DNA from: Iodidimonas muriae
GTDB taxonomy: Bacteria; Pseudomonadota; Alphaproteobacteria; Sphingomonadales; Rhodothalassiaceae
Assembly (NCBI RefSeq): GCF_014647255.1
Contig: NZ_BMOV01000005.1
Span: 62,001-126,000, forward strand
Length of the DNA stretch: 64,000 nt
Direction: 5' to 3'
Shown: positions 40,020 to 49,671 of the stretch, piece after piece
Layout: each line of letters starts with the position of its first letter
How positions within the stretch are numbered: the first letter of the stretch is position 1
Translations under genes and position numbers: made by a program
Notes under the pieces: model-generated
Databases searched by the model: none
Seen by the model: the letters and a program-made list of their open reading frames with translations, nothing else
What the model was told of the DNA's origin: nothing

Positions 40020-40733
40020 TTATTGGCGGGGAGGCCTGCCACCCGGCGTCAACATTTGAATCCCCCCTTCCGAGCGCGGAGCCACGGCATTCGGTCTGGC
40101 CCCTTGCACCGGAGTCCACAGGATTTTCTTCCAGTTTTCCGCCCGTTGTTCGCCAGCGCGGCGGGCATCACTAGTCAGGGCCTGATTGATCCGGGCAAGC
40201 TGTGCGGAGGAAATGGGAGAAGAAAAGCCGGGCTTTTTACGGGCCGGGTTTTTTTCAAACAAGGTCACCCACATGGCGGCCTCGGTCAAATCTCGGATGC
40301 CGTCTGGTCCCGTTGCATAAATCAGCGCGAGCGTGCCTTGCGCTTCGGGGGCACCGGCTTCGGCAGCACGGCGCATCCAGATCAGTCCATCAAGCCATTG
40401 GGTAGAGGTGGCGCTTGGGGATGTGGCTTTGAAGATACAATCCGCCAGATGATATTGCGCCAATTCAAAGCCATTGCCCCGCATGGAGAGCTGATAAAAT
40501 AGCGGGGTGGCCTCTTGGCATTTATTCTGCGCTTTCAGATCAAGGGCTTGGCTGTAAAGCCGCGAAGAAATATCCACGGTAGGGATTTGTGACAGCCGTT
40601 CGGTCATTTCCGCACGCTTTTTCTGCCGTTCGCGCGGGCCATCCGCCGTGCATCCAGCGAGAAAAACCACAAAAGAAAGGGAAAGAAGGGCAAAGCGGAA
40701 GGCAGATCCAAACGGGGGCACAGTGGAAATCAT
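40020..40733 (-). CDS. Sel1-like repeat lipoprotein
   Basis: A secreted lipoprotein: signal with core LLSLSFVVFLAGC, whose Cys after the LAG box is lipidated. The mature part has Sel1-like helical repeats, one clear unit being DGLIWMRRAAEAGAPEAQGT with DLTEAAMWVTLFEKN following. I took the ATG at 40733; an earlier one at 40754 is possible. The function is unknown. It lies in an opposite-strand position after TIGR02186. Confidence 0.6.
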   Translation of the reverse strand: MISTVPPFGSAFRFALLSLSFVVFLAGCTADGPRERQKKRAEMTERLSQIPTVDISSRLYSQALDLKAQNKCQEATPLFYQLSMRGNGFELAQYHLADCIFKATSPSATSTQWLDGLIWMRRAAEAGAPEAQGTLALIYATGPDGIRDLTEAAMWVTLFEKNPARKKPGFSSPISSAQLARINQALTSDARRAGEQRAENWKKILWTPVQGARPNAVAPRSEGGIQMLTPGGRPPRQ

Positions 40734-40850
40734 CACAGACGCATCCTTGAACATGATAGCGCGCGCAGTATGGATCATCTTGGTAAAGCGGACAACGCCG
40801 ATGAGACAGGCGCTTGTCGATTTTGAGTGATTTCAACGAAAAACAAAGGG

Positions 40851-41117
40851 TCAGCTTGCTTCTTGCAGAGCTTCGTCCGTGTTCAGTTCCGCTTGTCGTG
40901 CGCCGCGTTCCAGTTCGAAAATTAACTGGCTGCCTTGTTGATGGGCCATAATAAGCCGATGCCCGGCCTGCTGGCAAAAGGCGGGAAGGTCGGCGATCAG
41001 CGCAGGATCGTCCGCGATTGCCTTGATTTTTGTCCCCGGCTCAATGGCTGCAAGAGCACGGCGGATTTTTAGAATCGGGAACGGAGCTTTCAGTCCCGTA
41101 ATATCTATTTCGTGCAT
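40851..41117 (-). CDS. TusA/SirA-like protein lacking the catalytic cysteine
   Basis: A short protein (88 residues) of the TusA fold with the pattern MHEIDITGLKAPFPILKIRRAL. In working TusA proteins the motif is C-P-x-P, where the cysteine carries sulfur; here it is A-P-F-P, so sulfur transfer is not possible at this site. The start at 41117 has a GAGAGGGTG upstream. Its partner and role are unknown. Confidence 0.7.
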   Translation of the reverse strand: MHEIDITGLKAPFPILKIRRALAAIEPGTKIKAIADDPALIADLPAFCQQAGHRLIMAHQQGSQLIFELERGARQAELNTDEALQEAS

Positions 41118-41275
41118 AAATGAGCACCCTCTCGGCATTTGTGTTGTCAAGCGAACGGACGCCTTGCCGTTCAGCGGCTTGCCTGAGCTTTTTTCTTGAT
41201 TGGCACCAACTTAGCATCCAAATCTCAACGTCCCCTTAATCGGAGAAAAAAGATATGAAGCTGTAAGAAGGGGGC

Positions 41276-42655
41276 CTAGTCGGGCAAGGGGCCGTTTTTG
41301 GCCAACACATCCCCCGCCAGATACAAGGACCCGGCGATCAAAACGAAAGGCGCTTCATTGGATTGGGCCGGTGCTTTGCCGGCCGGGCTGGCTTGTGCGA
41401 TGGTTTTCAGGGCCCCTTCCACAGAGGAGGCCATCATGGCATGCATGCCAATGGAACTGGCGGCAGCGGCGATGTCTGCGGCAGGGCACGGGGTTTCCAC
41501 ATTGGGGATCGTGACCCCATAGACACTGTGGACCAGCCCTTGGAATGGCCGCAGATAGTCCAAAGGGTCCCGATTGCCCATCATCCCGACAATCAGGCTG
41601 ACCGGTCGGGATTTATCCACCAGCGTCAACAGGGCTTCCCGCACTGCACGGGCGGCGGCGGGGTTATGGCCACCATCCAGCCATAAATCGCTTTTTTCGG
41701 GCAACAGATCCCGCAAGGGGCCATGATCCAGCTTTTGCAGGCGTGCGGGCCAGCGTACCCAGCCAAGTCCGGCGCGAATTGCCGCTTCAGAGATGGGAAC
41801 GGCGTTTTGATGCCGCAATAATGCAATGGCGGTGCTGGCGTTCATGGCTTGATGCGCTCCGGCCAGAACCGGGGCGGGAAGATCAAGAATGCCGTGAGTG
41901 TCTTTATAGATCAAATGGGTTGCCCCGGCCTCGTCAGTCCGCAATCCGGCTTGCCATTGCTGGCCAAAGCCAAAACAGGGCGCATTATTTTCATGGGCAA
42001 TGCGCCGCAGAACCTTGTCCACAAGGGGGGATTGCGGCCCTAGAATCGCCGGAACGCCGGATTTCATGATCCCTGCTTTTTCTGCAGCGATATCCGCCAG
42101 ATCATCGCCCAAATAAGCCTGATGATCATAAGAAATCGGCGTGATAGCAGTGGCGGCAGGCCGGTCGATCACATTGGTGGCATCCAGCCGCCCGCCCAGG
42201 CCCACTTCCAGAATGCACAAATCGGCGGGAATGCGGGAAAAGGCGAGCATAGCAGCGGCTGTGGTGATCTCGAAAAAAGTGATGGGATCGGTGCCATTGG
42301 CGGCTTCCACTTCGTCCAGAAGTGCGCTGAGGGCTGTATCGTCGATCAATTGGCCTTGCAGGCGGATACGTTCGTTAAAGCGCACCAGATGCGGCGAGAT
42401 ATAGCTGTGCACCCGCAGCCCCGCAGCTTCGGCGATGGCGCGGCTGGTGGCCACGACCGAGCCTTTCCCGTTGGTACCCGCCACATGTAGAACCGGGGGC
42501 AAGGAACGGTGGGGATTCCCCAGCTTTTCCAACAATGTTTCGATCCGCCCAAGGGACAGGTCAATCACCTTGGGGTGCAGGGCAGCCAAACGCCCGAGGG
42601 CATTGGCCACGGCCTGTCGTGCATCCTGTGTGGGGGGCGTATCGGACGTCGTCAT
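41276..42655 (-). CDS. folC: Bifunctional folylpolyglutamate synthase / dihydrofolate synthase
   Basis: Adds glutamate to folates and to dihydropteroate. The ATP loop is GTNGKGSV (60-67), with SPHLVRFNERI and DGGHNPAAARAV later. There are 459 residues. It ends the trpF-trpB-trpA-accD-folC series, 15 bases after accD. This accD-folC link is common. Confidence 0.93.
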   Translation of the reverse strand: MTTSDTPPTQDARQAVANALGRLAALHPKVIDLSLGRIETLLEKLGNPHRSLPPVLHVAGTNGKGSVVATSRAIAEAAGLRVHSYISPHLVRFNERIRLQGQLIDDTALSALLDEVEAANGTDPITFFEITTAAAMLAFSRIPADLCILEVGLGGRLDATNVIDRPAATAITPISYDHQAYLGDDLADIAAEKAGIMKSGVPAILGPQSPLVDKVLRRIAHENNAPCFGFGQQWQAGLRTDEAGATHLIYKDTHGILDLPAPVLAGAHQAMNASTAIALLRHQNAVPISEAAIRAGLGWVRWPARLQKLDHGPLRDLLPEKSDLWLDGGHNPAAARAVREALLTLVDKSRPVSLIVGMMGNRDPLDYLRPFQGLVHSVYGVTIPNVETPCPAADIAAAASSIGMHAMMASSVEGALKTIAQASPAGKAPAQSNEAPFVLIAGSLYLAGDVLAKNGPLPD

Positions 42656-42670
42656 GCTGATGGGTGGTTA

Positions 42671-43555
42671 CTATTGGGCAGCCTGATGAAAAACCGGACG
42701 GTGCTTTTCCATCAGCAAAGAGATCACCCGACGCAAGGCACCACGCAATTCATGGCGATGCACCACCATATCCACCATGCCGTGTTCCAGCAGATATTCC
42801 GAACGCTGGAAGCCATCGGGCAGCTTTTCGCGGATGGTTTGTTCAATCACCCGCGGGCCGGCAAAGCCGATCAATGCGCCCGGTTCGGCAATATGCACAT
42901 CCCCCAACATGGCATAAGAGGCGGTAACGCCGCCGGTGGTGGGATCGGTAAGAATAACGATATAGGGCAGTCCGGCTTCTTTCACCATATCCACCGCCAC
43001 TGTGGTCCGCGGCATCTGCATCAAAGACAAGATGCCTTCTTGCATCCGCGCCCCGCCTGCGGCGGTGACCATGATCAGCGGCGCTTTCAAGGCGATGGCT
43101 TCTTCGGCGGCCCGAACAATGGCCTCGCCCACGGCCATGCCCATCGATCCCCCCATGAAGAAGAAATTTTGCACGGCAATCACGCTCTCCACACCGCCGA
43201 TTTTGCCCTTCGCCACCTGAATGGCATCGGTATCGCCCGATTTGTTGCGGGCGTCTTTCATGCGGTCGGTATAGCGCTTTGTATCGCGGAATTTTAAAGG
43301 ATCGTCTTTCACCGTGGGCAGATCCACCTTTTGGTGGATGCCTTCATCGAAGAGCGCTTCAAACCGTTCTTTGGGGCCGACTCTGTCATGATGGCCGCAA
43401 TTGGCGCAGACCTTTTGCGCCGCCACGAAATCCCTATGGAAGATCATCTGTCCGCAGGCTTTGCATTTGTGCCAAAGGTTATCGGGCGATTCGCGCTTCC
43501 GGATCACCTTCGACAGGCGCGGCTTCACATAATCAGTCAACCAATTCATCGACAC
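42671..43555 (-). CDS. accD: Acetyl-CoA carboxylase carboxyltransferase beta subunit
   Basis: Part of the carboxyltransferase of acetyl-CoA carboxylase, first step of fatty acid synthesis. The N-terminal zinc ribbon has Cys31, 34, 50 and 53. The carboxyltransferase body (residues 60-290) has [15 protein letters not shown] and the [11 protein letters not shown] segment. Length 294. It lies between trpA and folC. Confidence 0.95.
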   Translation of the reverse strand: MSMNWLTDYVKPRLSKVIRKRESPDNLWHKCKACGQMIFHRDFVAAQKVCANCGHHDRVGPKERFEALFDEGIHQKVDLPTVKDDPLKFRDTKRYTDRMKDARNKSGDTDAIQVAKGKIGGVESVIAVQNFFFMGGSMGMAVGEAIVRAAEEAIALKAPLIMVTAAGGARMQEGILSLMQMPRTTVAVDMVKEAGLPYIVILTDPTTGGVTASYAMLGDVHIAEPGALIGFAGPRVIEQTIREKLPDGFQRSEYLLEHGMVDMVVHRHELRGALRRVISLLMEKHRPVFHQAAQ

Positions 43556-43609
43556 ATTCCTTGTTAAGGGCAGCGGTAGCTTATCAGAGTAGGCAAAGAG
43601 AGGGGAAAA

Positions 43610-44428
43610 TTATCCCCGGGTTCCTTCTGCCAAAGTGTGCACGAACGCGCTTACCGCGTCCACAAGACCGGGGCGTGCTTGCCCTGTTTCATCCAGATTG
43701 GCCTTGATCTGCGCCACAATGGCCGATCCGACCACGGCTGCATCGGCCAGTTGGCCAATCCGGCCCACATCTTTCGGAGATTTGATGCCAAAGCCCACAG
43801 CCACCGGCAAATCCGATGCGGCATGGATGCGTGTGACGGCCGCTTCGATATCGCTGTCTTGGGCGCTGCTGGTGCCGGTGACGCCTGCCACCGATACATA
43901 ATACAGGAAACCCGATGCGCCATCCAGAACGCGGGGAAGACGGGCATCATCTGTGGTGGGGGTGGCCAAGCGGATTATAGAAATGCCGGCTTTGGCCGCA
44001 GGCACGCGCAACTCGGCGTCTTCTTCCGGTGGAAGATCGACAACGATCAAGCCATCCACCCCGCTGCTGCTGGCTTTTTCGACGAACGCCTCCACACCAA
44101 AGGCCATGATGGGGTTGAAATACCCCATCAATATGATCGGCGTATCGGTGTCGGATTTGCGGAAATCGGCCACCATTTCAAGGGTTTTGTGCATGTTCGC
44201 GCCTGCCTTCAGGGCGCGCAGGCTGGCTTCTTGAATGGCGGGGCCATCGGCCATGGGATCGGTGAAGGGCATCCCCAGTTCGATGATGTCGGCCCCGGCT
44301 TTGGGCAGGCGGGCCAACAGCTTTGTGCTGGTATCCGGATCGGGATCGCCCGCCGTGATGAAGGTAACAAAAGCGGCGCGCTTTTCGGCCTTCAAGGCAT
44401 TGAACCGTGCGGTGATGCGGTCGCTCAT
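43610..44428 (-). CDS. trpA: Tryptophan synthase alpha subunit
   Basis: Releases indole from indole-glycerol phosphate. Catalytic Glu50 (DIIELGMPF) and Asp61 (DPMADGP) are in place. Length 272. Its start overlaps the trpB stop by four bases. Confidence 0.95.
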   Translation of the reverse strand: MSDRITARFNALKAEKRAAFVTFITAGDPDPDTSTKLLARLPKAGADIIELGMPFTDPMADGPAIQEASLRALKAGANMHKTLEMVADFRKSDTDTPIILMGYFNPIMAFGVEAFVEKASSSGVDGLIVVDLPPEEDAELRVPAAKAGISIIRLATPTTDDARLPRVLDGASGFLYYVSVAGVTGTSSAQDSDIEAAVTRIHAASDLPVAVGFGIKSPKDVGRIGQLADAAVVGSAIVAQIKANLDETGQARPGLVDAVSAFVHTLAEGTRG

Positions 44429-45663
44429 AGGTCCACCCCTAAAATATCGGCGATGGTGAAAATATCTTTATCCCCCCGACCGCACATATTCATGATGATC
44501 AAATGATCTTTGGGAAGCTCCGGCGCCATGCGGATCACCTGTGCCAAGGCATGGCTTGGTTCCAGCGCCGGTAAAATGCCTTCAAGGCGGGCGCAAAGCT
44601 GAAAAGCTTCCAGGGCTTCATGGTCGGTGGCCGAGACATAGTTCACCCTGCCCATATCCGCCAGCCACGCATGTTCGGGGCCGATGCCGGGATAATCGAG
44701 CCCGGCCGAGATGGAATGGGCTTCGATGATCTGGCCGTCGTCATCTTGTAGCAAATAGGTTTTGTTGCCGTGCAAAACGCCGGGGGTTCCGCCAGCAATG
44801 GCTGCTGCATGTTCGCCGGTTTCAATGCCTTTGCCCGCTGCTTCAACGGCATAGGCGGCCACATCCGGATCATCGAGAAAGGCATGGAACAATCCCAAAG
44901 CATTGGAGCCGCCGCCGATACAGGCCACAAGGCTATCGGGCAGGCGTCCTTCCCGTTCCATGATCTGTGCCCGCGCCTCGCGCCCAATCACCGATTGGAA
45001 TGCGCGGACCATTTCCGGATAGGGATGGGGGCCTGCCACGGTGCCGATCACATAGAAGGTGTCATCCACATTGGCGACCCAATCACGCAGGGCTTCATTC
45101 ATGGCGTCTTTCAAGGTGGCAGAGCCGGAATGACAGGGGCGGACATCGGCCCCTAAAAGCCGCATGCGGAACACATTGGGCTTTTGCCGTTCCATGTCCT
45201 TGGCACCCATGAACACGGTGCAAGGCAGGCCAAAGCGCGCCGCAACGGTGGCCGTGGCCACCCCGTGCTGGCCCGCCCCGGTTTCGGCGATGATGCGGGT
45301 TTTTCCCATGCGCTTGGCCAATAAAACCTGTCCGATGGCATGATTGATCTTGTGGGCGCCGGTATGGTTCAACTCGTCGCGCTTCATATAGATTTTCGCG
45401 CCACCCAAATGTTCGGTCAGGCGTTCTGCGAAATAAAGCGGGCTGGGCCGCCCCACATAATGCTCTAAAAGATCATCCAATTCATCGAGGAATTTTTGAT
45501 CTTCGCGGGCCTCATGCCATGCCTTTTCTACCGACAGGATCAACGGCATCAGCGTTTCCGCTACATAGCGTCCGCCATATTTGCCGAAATGGCCCTGATC
45601 GTCGGGCCCTGTGCGAAAGCTGTTGGGTTTGGTGGCCCCATTTTCGGCCCCGGCTGTGGTCAC
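44425..45663 (-). CDS. trpB: Tryptophan synthase beta subunit
   Basis: Joins indole and serine using pyridoxal phosphate. The cofactor lysine is Lys105 in HTGAHKIN. Length 412. It lies between trpF and trpA with four-base overlaps on both sides, so the three are one translational unit. Confidence 0.96.
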   Translation of the reverse strand: MTTAGAENGATKPNSFRTGPDDQGHFGKYGGRYVAETLMPLILSVEKAWHEAREDQKFLDELDDLLEHYVGRPSPLYFAERLTEHLGGAKIYMKRDELNHTGAHKINHAIGQVLLAKRMGKTRIIAETGAGQHGVATATVAARFGLPCTVFMGAKDMERQKPNVFRMRLLGADVRPCHSGSATLKDAMNEALRDWVANVDDTFYVIGTVAGPHPYPEMVRAFQSVIGREARAQIMEREGRLPDSLVACIGGGSNALGLFHAFLDDPDVAAYAVEAAGKGIETGEHAAAIAGGTPGVLHGNKTYLLQDDDGQIIEAHSISAGLDYPGIGPEHAWLADMGRVNYVSATDHEALEAFQLCARLEGILPALEPSHALAQVIRMAPELPKDHLIIMNMCGRGDKDIFTIADILGVDL

Positions 45664-46328
45664 GGCGTCTGCTCCTTTGGTCCTGGCGTGCGCGCATGGT
45701 TCATAAATTGGGCGATTTTATCGAGGCTTTTGAGGCCGGGCGCATCTTCCACCCCTGAAGAGACATCCACCCGTTTGGCCCCGCTTTCCAAAACGGCCTG
45801 CGCCAGATTGTCCGCATCAAGGCCACCGGATAACATCCATGGCAGGGACGGGGTGCGGCCTTCCAGCAAAGTCCAGTCAAAGGCGCGGCCATTGCCACCG
45901 GGCAGGCGCGTCGTTCCGGGTTGGGCTTTGGCATCGAACAAGATCATATCCACCACCGCTTCATAGGTGCGGGCGGCCTCTACATCTGCGGCTTCGGCAA
46001 TGGGAAGGGCCTTGATCAGCCGTTTTCCCGATTGGGCGCGGATGGCTTGAGCGCGTTCTGGCGTTTCTTGGCCATGCAATTGAATCCAGTCCACAGCCGG
46101 GGCGGTTTCGTCCAATAACCGGTCGGTGGGATTCACATAAACACCGACGGTTTCCATCCCGTGGCTGCGGGCGATGGCGGCAAGATCGATGGCTAAGCGC
46201 GCATCTACATAGCGCGGGGACGGCGGGAAAAAAACAAATCCCACCCAACGGGCCCCATTCTTGCCCGCGGCATCAATAACATTCGGCGAGACAAGCCCGC
46301 AGATTTTAACTTCAAGTGACATGTGCAT
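45660..46328 (-). CDS. trpF: Phosphoribosylanthranilate isomerase
   Basis: Third step of tryptophan synthesis from anthranilate. Starts VKICGL, and has the [12 protein letters not shown] segment and the [14 protein letters not shown] motif. The 222-residue length is normal; a second ATG two codons later is an alternative start. Other trp genes are not in the window, as is normal for the split trp operon of Alphaproteobacteria. Confidence 0.94.
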   Translation of the reverse strand: MHMSLEVKICGLVSPNVIDAAGKNGARWVGFVFFPPSPRYVDARLAIDLAAIARSHGMETVGVYVNPTDRLLDETAPAVDWIQLHGQETPERAQAIRAQSGKRLIKALPIAEAADVEAARTYEAVVDMILFDAKAQPGTTRLPGGNGRAFDWTLLEGRTPSLPWMLSGGLDADNLAQAVLESGAKRVDVSSGVEDAPGLKSLDKIAQFMNHARTPGPKEQTP

Positions 46329-46381
46329 CTTCTAGGGGGCTATGTGGCAAGCTGCAAGCGCCTCTGTGCGGCGGAGTGCTT

Positions 46382-47392
46382 TTAAGGGGTGGGGGCCGTA
46401 TTATTCGGATCTGGATCCATTTGGTCAAGTGCTGCAAGATTGGCGCGGGCAGCCAAAGCTGCGGCGGCATCGGGCCAGCGGGTGACAATGGTTTGCCAAT
46501 CGGTGCGGGCCGCTTTTTCGTCGCCGGTCAGCATATGGATATTGGCGCGTTCCAGCCGCGCGGCGGGGCTTTGTTGATCCAGTTCCACCGCCCGTATTGC
46601 GGCATCAAGGGCCGGCTCCAGATCACCAAGCGCCCGATATGCACTGGCCAGATAAAGGGCAATATCGGCACGCCATCCGCCGATCAGGCGGGCTTTCTCC
46701 AGATCCTTGATGGCATCTTCATATTCGCCCATCAGCCCCAAAGTGCGGGCGCGGTCCACATGAAGGTCCAAAGTCAAAGGATCGTTTTCCAAAGGCGCTT
46801 GTGCCAGACCGTTGGAAAAGGCGGTATAGGCCTGTTCGGGCTTGTCGGCCAAAAGCAGCGCATTGCCCATTTGCGCATAAATCCCCGCCAGCAGGCTATA
46901 AGGGTCATCGGCATCTACAATGTCATAGGTCAGGCCGCGCCCGGTGCGCATATCATCGGCCAACCGGCTATAGCGTTGGGCGGCCGCATCGGGGCGGCCA
47001 AGCGCCACAAGGGCGGCGGCAGCACAATGTTCGGCAGGAAGGCTGGGGCCATCGGCCAGCCACGCCAAGGCGTTTTCCAAGGCGCGATCCGGTGCCGTAC
47101 CCAAGCGCTGCATGCAGGCACGATAGCGATTGGCCTCTTCTTGTGCTTTGGCGCTGCTAATGCCTCGTGTTGGTGGAAGCATCAAAGGGGCCAGCGTGTC
47201 GCCATCGCCTGTAGGCGCGGCTTCCGTATTGGGCTGAGAATCGGCAAGGCCGGCGGGATTGGCCCGCCGCTGATCGATGGGCAATTCCGATAAGGGATCG
47301 TTTTGCTGGGCGCTGGCCCCGCTTGTCGTACCGATAAGGCCAAGGGTGCAGAGCGCGCCCATTTGTGCCATGAAAAGAATGGATTTCATCAT
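46382..47392 (-). CDS. Periplasmic tetratricopeptide repeat protein
   Basis: A 336-residue protein with a signal peptide (core MGALCTLGLIGTTSGASA), then a low-complexity linker, then TPR-like helices: YSLLAGIYAQMGNALLLADK, ALRDLEKARLIG-type and DLEPALDAAIRAVEL units. It probably binds another envelope protein. It is divergent from an epimerase-like gene with only 23 bases between them. Confidence 0.65.
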   Translation of the reverse strand: MMKSILFMAQMGALCTLGLIGTTSGASAQQNDPLSELPIDQRRANPAGLADSQPNTEAAPTGDGDTLAPLMLPPTRGISSAKAQEEANRYRACMQRLGTAPDRALENALAWLADGPSLPAEHCAAAALVALGRPDAAAQRYSRLADDMRTGRGLTYDIVDADDPYSLLAGIYAQMGNALLLADKPEQAYTAFSNGLAQAPLENDPLTLDLHVDRARTLGLMGEYEDAIKDLEKARLIGGWRADIALYLASAYRALGDLEPALDAAIRAVELDQQSPAARLERANIHMLTGDEKAARTDWQTIVTRWPDAAAALAARANLAALDQMDPDPNNTAPTP

Positions 47393-47415
47393 GACGCATA
47401 AGGTGGCACCGGCCT

Positions 47416-48291
47416 ATGGCGGAAGAAAGGCTTTTTTGTTTCGGATTGGGCTATAGCGCCCGTTTTTTGGCGCGGCATCTGCAAGCGCAAGGCTGGCAGG
47501 TGGCTGGAACCGTACGCTCACAGCCTGATCGGGCGGCGCTTGAGGCTATAGGGATCGCCGCCTTTCTTTTTGACGGTCAAGCACCGATGGATGCTGCGGG
47601 ACGGGCGGCGCTGGCGGATTCGTCTTATATCTTATCCTCTGTCCCCCCTGATGATAAGGGCGATCCCGTGGAACGCCATCACCGCGCAGACTTCGCCGCT
47701 TTGGGCGATTGCCGGTGGGTGGGTTATCTGTCCACCAGCGGGGTTTATGGCGATCATGGGGGAGGCTGGGTGGATGAAGCCACGCCGCCCACCCCCATCA
47801 GCCGCCGCGGCGTGCGGCGCTTGGCGGCAGAAAATATCTGGCGCAGCTTGGGGGATCGGGCGGGGCTGCCTGTGCATATTTTTCGGCTGGCGGGAATTTA
47901 CGGCCCCGGTCGCAGTCCGCTTGATGCGGTGCGGGCAGGGCAGGCGCGGCGCATTGCCAAGCCCGGTCAGGTTTTTTCGCGTATTCATGTCGCCGATATT
48001 GCCCGTGCCTTGGTGGCTTCCATGGCCCGGCCGCGTAAGGGAGCCATCTATAATCTGTGCGACGATTGCCCCGCATCCTCTTCGGAGGTGATCGCCTATG
48101 CGGCATCGCTTCTGGGGCAGGACCCGCCGCCGGAAGTGCCCTTGGACGAGGCGGATTTATCGCCTATGGCCCGCAGTTTTTATAGTGAAAACAAGCGGGT
48201 TCGTAATCGGTTGATGCATGTTGAACTGGGTGTTGAACTGGCTTTTCCCGATTATAAGGCGGGGCTTGCCAGCCTGTTGGACAGGCCGTAG
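47416..48291 (+). CDS. NAD-dependent epimerase/dehydratase family protein
   Basis: A Rossmann-fold protein of 291 residues with the YeeZ-like start CFGLGYSARFLARHL in place of the GxxGxxG loop, then the ST-S-GVYG segment (VGYLSTSGVYGDHGG) and RLAGIYGPGRSP. The classical catalytic Tyr-x3-Lys is not evident, as in many of this subgroup. The substrate is unknown. Confidence 0.72.
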   Translation: MAEERLFCFGLGYSARFLARHLQAQGWQVAGTVRSQPDRAALEAIGIAAFLFDGQAPMDAAGRAALADSSYILSSVPPDDKGDPVERHHRADFAALGDCRWVGYLSTSGVYGDHGGGWVDEATPPTPISRRGVRRLAAENIWRSLGDRAGLPVHIFRLAGIYGPGRSPLDAVRAGQARRIAKPGQVFSRIHVADIARALVASMARPRKGAIYNLCDDCPASSSEVIAYAASLLGQDPPPEVPLDEADLSPMARSFYSENKRVRNRLMHVELGVELAFPDYKAGLASLLDRP

Positions 48292-48318
48292 CGGCTTATT
48301 TTCAGGGCATCGGGCGGG

Positions 48319-49191
48319 CTATAGCCGATAGCCGGTTTCGCGCAGCACATGCCGCCAATGCCGATCAATCAAATCACGGGTAACGGGGCCGGGCGTACCA
48401 TCCCCGACGGGAACGCCGTCAATTTGGGTGACCGGCGTAACAGAAGATGTGGTGGAGGCGATGAACGCCTCTTTCGCTGATTGTGCTTCGGCAATGGTGA
48501 AGGGCTCTTCCACCGGTGCGATTTGGGCATTGGCGGCTATATCGCCCACCACATGGCGGGTGATGCCGGGAAGAATATCCTTTGCCAAACGCCGGGTGCG
48601 CAGGCGGCCTTGTTGATCGACAATCCAGGCGGTGGATGATGATCCTTCGGTAACAAAGCCTTGTGCATCCACCATCCAGCCCTCTAGTGCACCTGCTTCA
48701 CGGGCCGCTTGTTTGGCCAGAACATTGCCCAAAAGTGAGACGGTTTTGATATCGCAGCGTTTCCAGCGCAGATCGGGGGTGCTTATCACTGCAACGCCCG
48801 TTTTTTGCTTTTCCCGTAAGGCCGCCACATCGAACCGTTGGGCGACCATCACAATGGCAGGGGCCGGGGGAAAGGCGGGGAAGGCGTGGTCGCGGCGGGC
48901 AACGCCGCGGGTGATTTGAAGATAGATCGTTGCATCGCGCAGGCGATTGCGCCGCATCATCTGGTCCATCACCACTTTGAAAGCCTCGCGCCCCATGGGC
49001 GGGTTGATGGACAAAGCAGCCAAAGACCGGTCCAGCCTGTCCATATGCGGATGGAAATCCAAAGGCTTGCCGTTCAAAAACAGGCATACCTCATAAACGC
49101 CGTCGGAAAATTGATAGCCGCGATCCTCGATGGAGACGCTGGCATGGGCACGGGGCAAAAACTGGCCGTTAACATAAACAATGCGGGACAC
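48319..49191 (-). CDS. D-amino-acid transaminase / aminotransferase class IV
   Basis: PLP-dependent class IV aminotransferase, likely for D-alanine and other D-amino acids. The cofactor lysine is Lys149 in DIKTVSLLGN, and the 'SDGVYEV' segment near residue 30 is typical of the family. I set the start at GTG 49191 (290 residues), since homology begins there; a longer frame to 49224 also uses GTG. Other members of this family (branched-chain or ADC lyase types) cannot be wholly excluded. Confidence 0.78.
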   Translation of the reverse strand: MSRIVYVNGQFLPRAHASVSIEDRGYQFSDGVYEVCLFLNGKPLDFHPHMDRLDRSLAALSINPPMGREAFKVVMDQMMRRNRLRDATIYLQITRGVARRDHAFPAFPPAPAIVMVAQRFDVAALREKQKTGVAVISTPDLRWKRCDIKTVSLLGNVLAKQAAREAGALEGWMVDAQGFVTEGSSSTAWIVDQQGRLRTRRLAKDILPGITRHVVGDIAANAQIAPVEEPFTIAEAQSAKEAFIASTTSSVTPVTQIDGVPVGDGTPGPVTRDLIDRHWRHVLRETGYRL

Positions 49192-49233
49192 GGGGGACTC
49201 ACCAACAGGGGAAACAGTACACACCCGTCACTT

Positions 49234-49569
49234 TCAATCCACGCGGGCGGAAAGGTCAAGCCCCAGTGTGGCCACGGCATGATCGCCCAGAAGCTGACGG
49301 ACTTCCTGAGGGGGTAAAATAAAATTTAACCCTAGTCTGTCATCCTTGTGCCAGCAGATTTCCGCAGGCAAATCGCCACAACGGGAAATGGACAAAGTAA
49401 CAGGAGCGCCGCGTTTCAAGGGTAAAGCCAGCCGGATGCGGGCCCCCGCCAGAGAAAGATCCAACACCCGACAAGAAAAGCTGAACTCGCCAACCTTGAG
49501 CGTACCCATCCAGATCACCGAACGACGCGGATGATTGCGGCGCTCTTTTCCTGTATCCCCGTTGTTCAT
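49234..49569 (-). CDS. PilZ-domain protein
   Basis: A small cytoplasmic protein likely to sense cyclic di-GMP. It has the RxxxR-type start (RRNHPRRSV) and the DLSLAGARI segment, which matches D/NxSxxG of PilZ. The start at 49569 gives 111 residues. It runs divergently from a sigma-54 response regulator, 100 bases away. Confidence 0.75.
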   Translation of the reverse strand: MNNGDTGKERRNHPRRSVIWMGTLKVGEFSFSCRVLDLSLAGARIRLALPLKRGAPVTLSISRCGDLPAEICWHKDDRLGLNFILPPQEVRQLLGDHAVATLGLDLSARVD

Positions 49570-49671
49570 GGGCCGTCTGATCCTGATAATATGATCCGAT
49601 AAAAAAACATGGTGGGACAAACAGGTTTGTGTTCAGTTAACATATGTACCTGCAATTGATTAAAGCTGAAT

